Translations under genes and position numbers: made by a program | Part shown: in pieces, positions 60,588 to 64,000 of the stretch | Layout of the letters: each line of letters opens with the position of its first letter | Position numbering within the stretch: position 1 is the first letter of the stretch | Origin: Actinobacillus succinogenes 130Z | GTDB taxonomy: Bacteria > Pseudomonadota > Gammaproteobacteria > Enterobacterales > Pasteurellaceae | NCBI RefSeq assembly: GCF_000017245.1 | Contig: NC_009655.1 | Coordinates: forward strand, 186,001-250,000 | Direction of reading: 5' to 3' | Length of the DNA stretch: 64,000 nucleotides | The notes under the pieces: model-generated | The model's input: the letters and a program-made list of their open reading frames with translations, nothing else | What the model was told of the DNA's origin: nothing | Databases searched by the model: none

Positions 60588-60937
60588 TGAAAAAAACGTT
60601 GCTTTTTGTGACCGCACTTTTGCTGGCGGCTTGTTCCGCGCAACCTAATTTAGTGCATACTCACAAACCGATTTTAAATATCACGGCGGAACTCAATCCT
60701 TTCATTGAAGCCGACGTCGGTGAAAATTCGGCCTGGGTGAAAAATAACACCGAAGCACCGTTAGCCTTGCGCTACGATATTTTTTGGTATGCGGAAAACG
60801 GTGTCACTCAACCCGTCAGCGCAACACAGGAGGCTTACAGCGGCAGCCTGTTATTAAATCCGCAACAAAAATACGCCGTGCCGTTACAAAAACCGACGCC
60901 GGAAAGCGTGAATTACCGTCTCTATTTGCGAAACTGA
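60584..60937 (+). CDS. ycfL: YcfL-family lipoprotein
   Basis: A 117-residue protein with lipoprotein signal LFVTALLLAACSA, so lipidation at Cys17. The rest (AWVKNNTEAPLALRYDIFWYAENGVTQPVS, then LNPQQKYAVPLQKPTPESVNYRLYLRN) matches the DUF1425/YcfL beta-sandwich pattern. No function is known. It overlaps hinT by 4 nt; two ATGs (60584, 60587) are possible. A USS sits in the signal peptide coding part. E. coli has lpoB and thiK after ycfL, which are absent here. Confidence 0.88.
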   Translation: MMKKTLLFVTALLLAACSAQPNLVHTHKPILNITAELNPFIEADVGENSAWVKNNTEAPLALRYDIFWYAENGVTQPVSATQEAYSGSLLLNPQQKYAVPLQKPTPESVNYRLYLRN

Positions 60938-60938
60938 C

Positions 60939-61979
60939 ATGTCCACATTACTCATCGATCTGAAAGGTCAAACCCTGCGACAGGAAGAAGTCGAGTTGCT
61001 CGAACACCCGCTGGTTGCCGGGCTTATTCTGTTTACCCGAAATTTTTATGATCGCCCACAAATTCAGGCGTTAGTGAAAGATATCCGTCAACGGGTCAAA
61101 AAACCGTTACTCATTACGGTGGATCAGGAAGGCGGGCGGGTACAGCGTTTTCGCGACGGTTTCACCAAACTGCCCGCCATGCAATCTTTCGCCGCGTTGA
61201 TTCAAGAACCCGAACAACAACTTGCGACAGCAAAAGAAGCCGGCTGGCAAATGGCGGCGGAAATGACGGCGTTAGACATCGATCTCAGCTTCGCCCCGGT
61301 GTTGGATTTGGGGCACGAATGCAAAGCCATCGGCGATCGCAGTTTCTGCAGTGATGCGGAGTCCGTCTTCCGTCTGGCCTCCGCCTTTATCGACGGTATG
61401 CATGCCGCGGGTATGGCAACCACCGGCAAACATTTCCCCGGACACGGACACGTATTAGCGGACAGCCATTTGGAAACGCCGTTCGACAACCGTCCAAGTG
61501 CGGTTATTTTCGAACGGGATATTCGACCGTTCCAACGGCTTATCGCTCAAAACAAATTAAATGCCGTAATGCCGGCGCATGTCATCTACACCGATTGCGA
61601 CGACCAACCCGCCAGCGGTTCAAAATACTGGTTACAGGATATTTTACGCCGAAAATTGGGCTTCCACGGTGCCGTTTTCTCCGATGATCTCGGTATGAAA
61701 GGCGCCGGCTTTATGGGAGATTTCGTCACTCGCAGCGAAAAAGCCCTCAGCGCCGGTTGCGATTTATTGTTGCTCTGCAACGAACCGGACGGCGTCGTAC
61801 AAGTGCTGGACAATTTAAAACTTAACGAATCCCGGCCGCACTTTGAAGCCCGTCAGCAACGGTTAAAGACCCTGTTTAAGAAAAAATCTTTCAACTGGAC
61901 CGAATTGACGCAAACCGAAAAATGGCTGAAAAATACGCAGAAATTGACCGCACTTCAGGCGCAATGGCAATCAAGTTGA
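60939..61979 (+). CDS. nagZ: Beta-N-acetylhexosaminidase (NagZ)
   Basis: A 346-residue cytoplasmic GH3 enzyme that removes N-acetylglucosamine from muropeptides during cell-wall recycling. TVDQEGGRVQRFRDGFTKLP, the GH3 motif TTGKHFPGHGHVLADSHLETP, and VFSDDLGMKGAGFMGDF with the nucleophile Asp are visible. It begins 1 nt after ycfL, so it is in the hinT-ycfL operon. A long structured repeat starts 4 bp after its stop. Confidence 0.96.
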   Translation: MSTLLIDLKGQTLRQEEVELLEHPLVAGLILFTRNFYDRPQIQALVKDIRQRVKKPLLITVDQEGGRVQRFRDGFTKLPAMQSFAALIQEPEQQLATAKEAGWQMAAEMTALDIDLSFAPVLDLGHECKAIGDRSFCSDAESVFRLASAFIDGMHAAGMATTGKHFPGHGHVLADSHLETPFDNRPSAVIFERDIRPFQRLIAQNKLNAVMPAHVIYTDCDDQPASGSKYWLQDILRRKLGFHGAVFSDDLGMKGAGFMGDFVTRSEKALSAGCDLLLLCNEPDGVVQVLDNLKLNESRPHFEARQQRLKTLFKKKSFNWTELTQTEKWLKNTQKLTALQAQWQSS

Positions 61980-61982
61980 TCT

Positions 61983-62161
61983 CTTACTTTCTTTGCTTCG
62001 CCAAAGAAAGTAAGCAAAGAAAGGCGACCCCGTTTTGCCTTGTTTCCTGAAAATAATTAAATTTGCTTCATGAAAATCTTGTAAACTCGCTACGCTCAGA
62101 CAAACAAGATTTTCTACAAATTTAACCGTTTTCAGGCGGCAAAAAGGGGAAAGTACCGACG
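61983..62161 (+). repeat. Structured intergenic repeat, copy 1
   Basis: Begins with a 13-bp perfect hairpin (CTTACTTTCTTTG / CAAAGAAAGTAAG, loop CTTCGC). The rest folds as nested stems: CCCCGTTTTGCC/GGCAAAAAGGGG, CCTGAAAA/TTTTCAGG, AAATTTG/CAAATTT and GAAAATCTTG/CAAGATTTTC around the apex GTAAACTCGCTACGCTCA. A diverged copy follows in opposite orientation at 62231-62418. No protein is encoded. Confidence 0.75.
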
Positions 62162-62230
62162 CATTAAAATTATAGTCTTTTCAACGAATTATAAAAAACA
62201 TTCAGAAATTTAACCGCACTTTTATATTAC

Positions 62231-62418
62231 GCTCCAAGGGGTCCCCGTCTGAGGTGCCTGAGCGACTTGAAATTTTCAGGAAAATAAGTTTATTTGAGCG
62301 TAGCGAGTTTACTTATTTTCCGTGAAGAAAATTTCAACCAAGCGAAGAACAGCACCGAAGTCGGGGTGCACTTTCTTTTTGCTTACTTTTGCTTTGTGCA
62401 AGCAAAGAAAAAGTAAGT
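62231..62418 (-). repeat. Structured intergenic repeat, copy 2 (inverted)
   Basis: Read on the minus strand it again opens with CTTACTTTT...GTAAG, then CCCCG, and nested stems TTGAAATTTTC/GAAAATTTCAA and GGAAAATAAGT/ACTTATTTTCC around the same apex GTAAACTCGCTACGCTCA. Stem sequences differ from copy 1 but keep pairing, a covariation pattern. The two copies together fill most of the 509-bp gap between nagZ and rlmC; a USS (about 62210) lies between them. Confidence 0.75.
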
Positions 62419-62488
62419 CGCCCATCGGGCGAAACCCGATATAAAACACAAAATTTTATCTTAATAAAAGAAAAATAAAACGAATAAA

Positions 62489-63640
62489 ATGAATTGCCCC
62501 CATTACCAAACCCAAACCTGCATATCCTGCCGATGGCTCGAAACGCCGTACGCCGATCAGCTAACGCAAAAACAAACGCATTTGCAGCAACAGATTTCGA
62601 TATTGGATCAATCTCGACTTGAATGGATACCACCGTTTCAATCCGCACAATCCGGATTCCGTAATAAAGCCAAAATGGTAGTGAACGGTACGGTGGAACG
62701 CCCGATTCTGGGAATTATCAATGAACGAAATCAGCCTGCGGATTTGACGGATTGCCCTCTGTATCCCGCCCGCTTCGCCGAAATTTTTTCCGTGTTAAAA
62801 GATTTTATCGGGCGTGCCGGTTTAGTGCCTTATAACATTGCCAAACAAAAAGGCGAGCTGAAATATATTTTATTAACGGAGAGCCGCGCGAATCAGACTC
62901 TGATGTTGCGTTTCGTATTGCGATCCGAAACGAAGCTGCCGTTAATGCGACGGGAACTGGCGGGATTGTCGACAAAAATACCGGATTTAGCCGTGGTGAC
63001 GGCGAACATTCAACCGCAACATGCGGCGATTCTGGAAGGCCAAAAAGAGATTTTCCTTACCGAACAACAGGTGTTGGAAGAACGGTTTAACGGCATTCCG
63101 CTGTTTATTCGTCCGCAAGGTTTTTTCCAAACTAATCCCGCCGTTGCCGAAGGCTTATACGGCACGGCGCAGAATTGGGTAAAAAATTTACCGGTGCAGC
63201 GATTGTGGGATTTGTTCTGCGGCGTAGGAGGATTCGGTTTGCATTGTGCCGCCGCGCTGCAAGCGAACACCCCCGATGTAGCGTTGACAGGCATTGAGAT
63301 TTCCCCGTCGGCAATTTATTCCGCCGCCTTATCGGCGGAAAAGTGCGGTCTGAAAAACGTAAGTTTTCAATCTTTGGACGCCGCTAATTTCGCGTTAAAT
63401 CAGGATGACAAACCGGATTTGGTTATCGTCAACCCGCCCCGTCGCGGAATCGGCAAGCCGTTGGCAGAATTTCTTAATAATCTGCGCCCGCAATTTTTGC
63501 TATATTCCAGCTGCAATGCCGTCACCATGGGAAGCGATCTGCAATCGCTTACTCATTACCAAATGCGGAAAATCCGGCTTTTCGACATGTTTCCGCACAC
63601 CGCTCATTATGAGGTGCTGACCTTGTTAACACTGAAATAA
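62489..63640 (+). CDS. rlmC: 23S rRNA (uracil-747-C5)-methyltransferase RlmC
   Basis: A 383-residue RumB/RlmC enzyme. The N-terminus MNCPHYQTQTCISCRWLETPYADQL has the iron-sulfur cysteines. The SAM motif is LWDLFCGVGGFGLHCA, then TGIEISPSAI, DLVIVNPPRRGIGK, and the nucleophile in LLYSSCNAVTMGSDL. It lacks the TRAM domain of RlmD, the normal difference. It stands alone; in-frame USS at 63344. Confidence 0.96.
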   Translation: MNCPHYQTQTCISCRWLETPYADQLTQKQTHLQQQISILDQSRLEWIPPFQSAQSGFRNKAKMVVNGTVERPILGIINERNQPADLTDCPLYPARFAEIFSVLKDFIGRAGLVPYNIAKQKGELKYILLTESRANQTLMLRFVLRSETKLPLMRRELAGLSTKIPDLAVVTANIQPQHAAILEGQKEIFLTEQQVLEERFNGIPLFIRPQGFFQTNPAVAEGLYGTAQNWVKNLPVQRLWDLFCGVGGFGLHCAAALQANTPDVALTGIEISPSAIYSAALSAEKCGLKNVSFQSLDAANFALNQDDKPDLVIVNPPRRGIGKPLAEFLNNLRPQFLLYSSCNAVTMGSDLQSLTHYQMRKIRLFDMFPHTAHYEVLTLLTLK

Positions 63641-63654
63641 CGGTTTTAAATATC

Positions 63655-63773
63655 CAAGTGCGGTCACAAAAAGCGACGCTTTTTGAACGTTGACTTTGCC
63701 GACGCTGGCGAAGCCATAAGTAATCGCACCGGCGATTACGCATAAAAAATCCGTGTTTTTTGACCGCACTTCG
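63655..63773. terminator. USS-flanked composite terminator region with repeat copy B
   Basis: AAGTGCGGTC at 63656-63665 and GACCGCACTT near 63762-63771 face each other across about 100 bp. Inside are repeat copy B (63655-63712; shared TTGACTTTGCCGAC and CGAAG with 11297-11355) and a perfect 8-bp hairpin GTAATCGC-ACCG-GCGATTAC (63720-63739). It can stop both rlmC and the convergent dehydratase-like gene. Confidence 0.6.
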
Positions 63774-63813
63774 AATATCAACCGACAGCGAGCTTATCGG
63801 CTGTTACATAAGG

Positions 63814-64000
63814 TTATTCCGCCAATTCGCGCATGACTTTGATAAGATCCGCTTTACCTTCGAAACCGATGCCCGGTAATTCGGGCATGACGATATGACC
63901 GTCTTCCACCTGTACGGAATCCGGGAAACCGCCGTACGGCTGGAATAAATCCGGATAGCTTTCGTTTCCGCCCAAACCGAGACCGGCGGCAATATTCAAA
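63814..64000 (-). CDS. Enolase-superfamily (mandelate racemase-like) dehydratase, C-terminal fragment
   Basis: Only the last 61 or so residues are in the window; the frame is open at the right edge, so the start is unseen. The fragment ends with FQPYGGFPDSVQVEDGHIV, MPELPGIGFEGKADLIKVMRELAE, the capping C-terminal segment of mandelate racemase-type sugar-acid dehydratases. Enzymes of this group dehydrate aldonic or aldaric acids. Substrate cannot be judged from this part. The preceding USS terminator is shared with rlmC. Confidence 0.7.
   Translation of the reverse strand, partial: LNIAAGLGLGGNESYPDLFQPYGGFPDSVQVEDGHIVMPELPGIGFEGKADLIKVMRELAE

Noticed and set aside
1..64000. CRISPR array, prophage, insertion sequence, rRNA or tRNA genes
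   Set aside because: No regular direct repeats with spacers, no transposase or phage proteins and no recognisable tRNA or rRNA segment were seen; a tRNA scan was not possible.

Overview
The window is chromosomal DNA of a gamma-proteobacterium of the family Pasteurellaceae. The best sign is the Haemophilus-type DNA uptake signal (core AAGTGCGGT or its complement), which I count by eye roughly four dozen times, often as inverted pairs acting as transcription terminators. Gene content (focA-pflB, glpABC, narQ, glnA, relA, rbs operon, many sugar-acid and sugar transporters, a PrpF-aconitase cassette) suggests a plant-sugar-fermenting rumen member such as Actinobacillus succinogenes or Basfia/Mannheimia; the species is not proven. 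No rRNA, tRNA, prophage, insertion sequence or CRISPR array was seen.

Layout. 1-4.6 kb: AT-rich L-galactonate-type locus (TRAP transporter dctMQP, Zn dehydrogenase lgoD, divergent regulator lgoR). 4.7-13.3 kb: housekeeping genes (GNAT acetyltransferase, narQ, dps, yfcZ, a ClC channel, glnA, typA). 13.6-23.8 kb: a second AT-rich block, whose gene set fits the transketolase-type D-apiose pathway: fucose-isomerase-like isomerase, FGGY kinase, split transketolase, ribose-type ABC importer with a DUF2291 lipoprotein, and a SorC-family regulator; ribB follows. 25-30.2 kb: pepD, gpt, modB with a short modC, proS. 30.6-36.9 kb: a CRP-linked cassette of a DASS carboxylate carrier, a PrpF-family isomerase, aconitase B and a GntR regulator, resembling E. 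coli ybhHIJ, with no assigned function. 37.1-43.9 kb: gst, lysA, lptM, dgkA, relA, rlmD, recO. 44.1-50 kb: rbsDACBKR. 50-51.8 kb: rsmE, yqgE, ruvX. 51.9-56.2 kb: glpABC. 56.3-60 kb: a small monooxygenase, pflB, focA. 60.2-63.6 kb: hinT, ycfL, nagZ, a pair of structured inverted repeats, rlmC. The right edge cuts an enolase-superfamily gene.

How it works together. Four uptake/catabolism modules (L-galactonate, apiose-like pentose, a tricarboxylate-like acid, ribose) each carry their own regulator, and I find candidate operators for each directly in the sequence: tandem 11-bp repeats for LgoR, a bipartite site in identical register before both apiose-like operons, a shared dyad for the GntR cassette, and a 46-bp palindrome at rbsD. 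CRP-like sites stand before four sugar/acid operons and glpABC, and an FNR-like site before focA-pflB, consistent with a catabolite-controlled facultative fermenter. In three transport operons the binding-protein gene is followed by a strong intercistronic hairpin.
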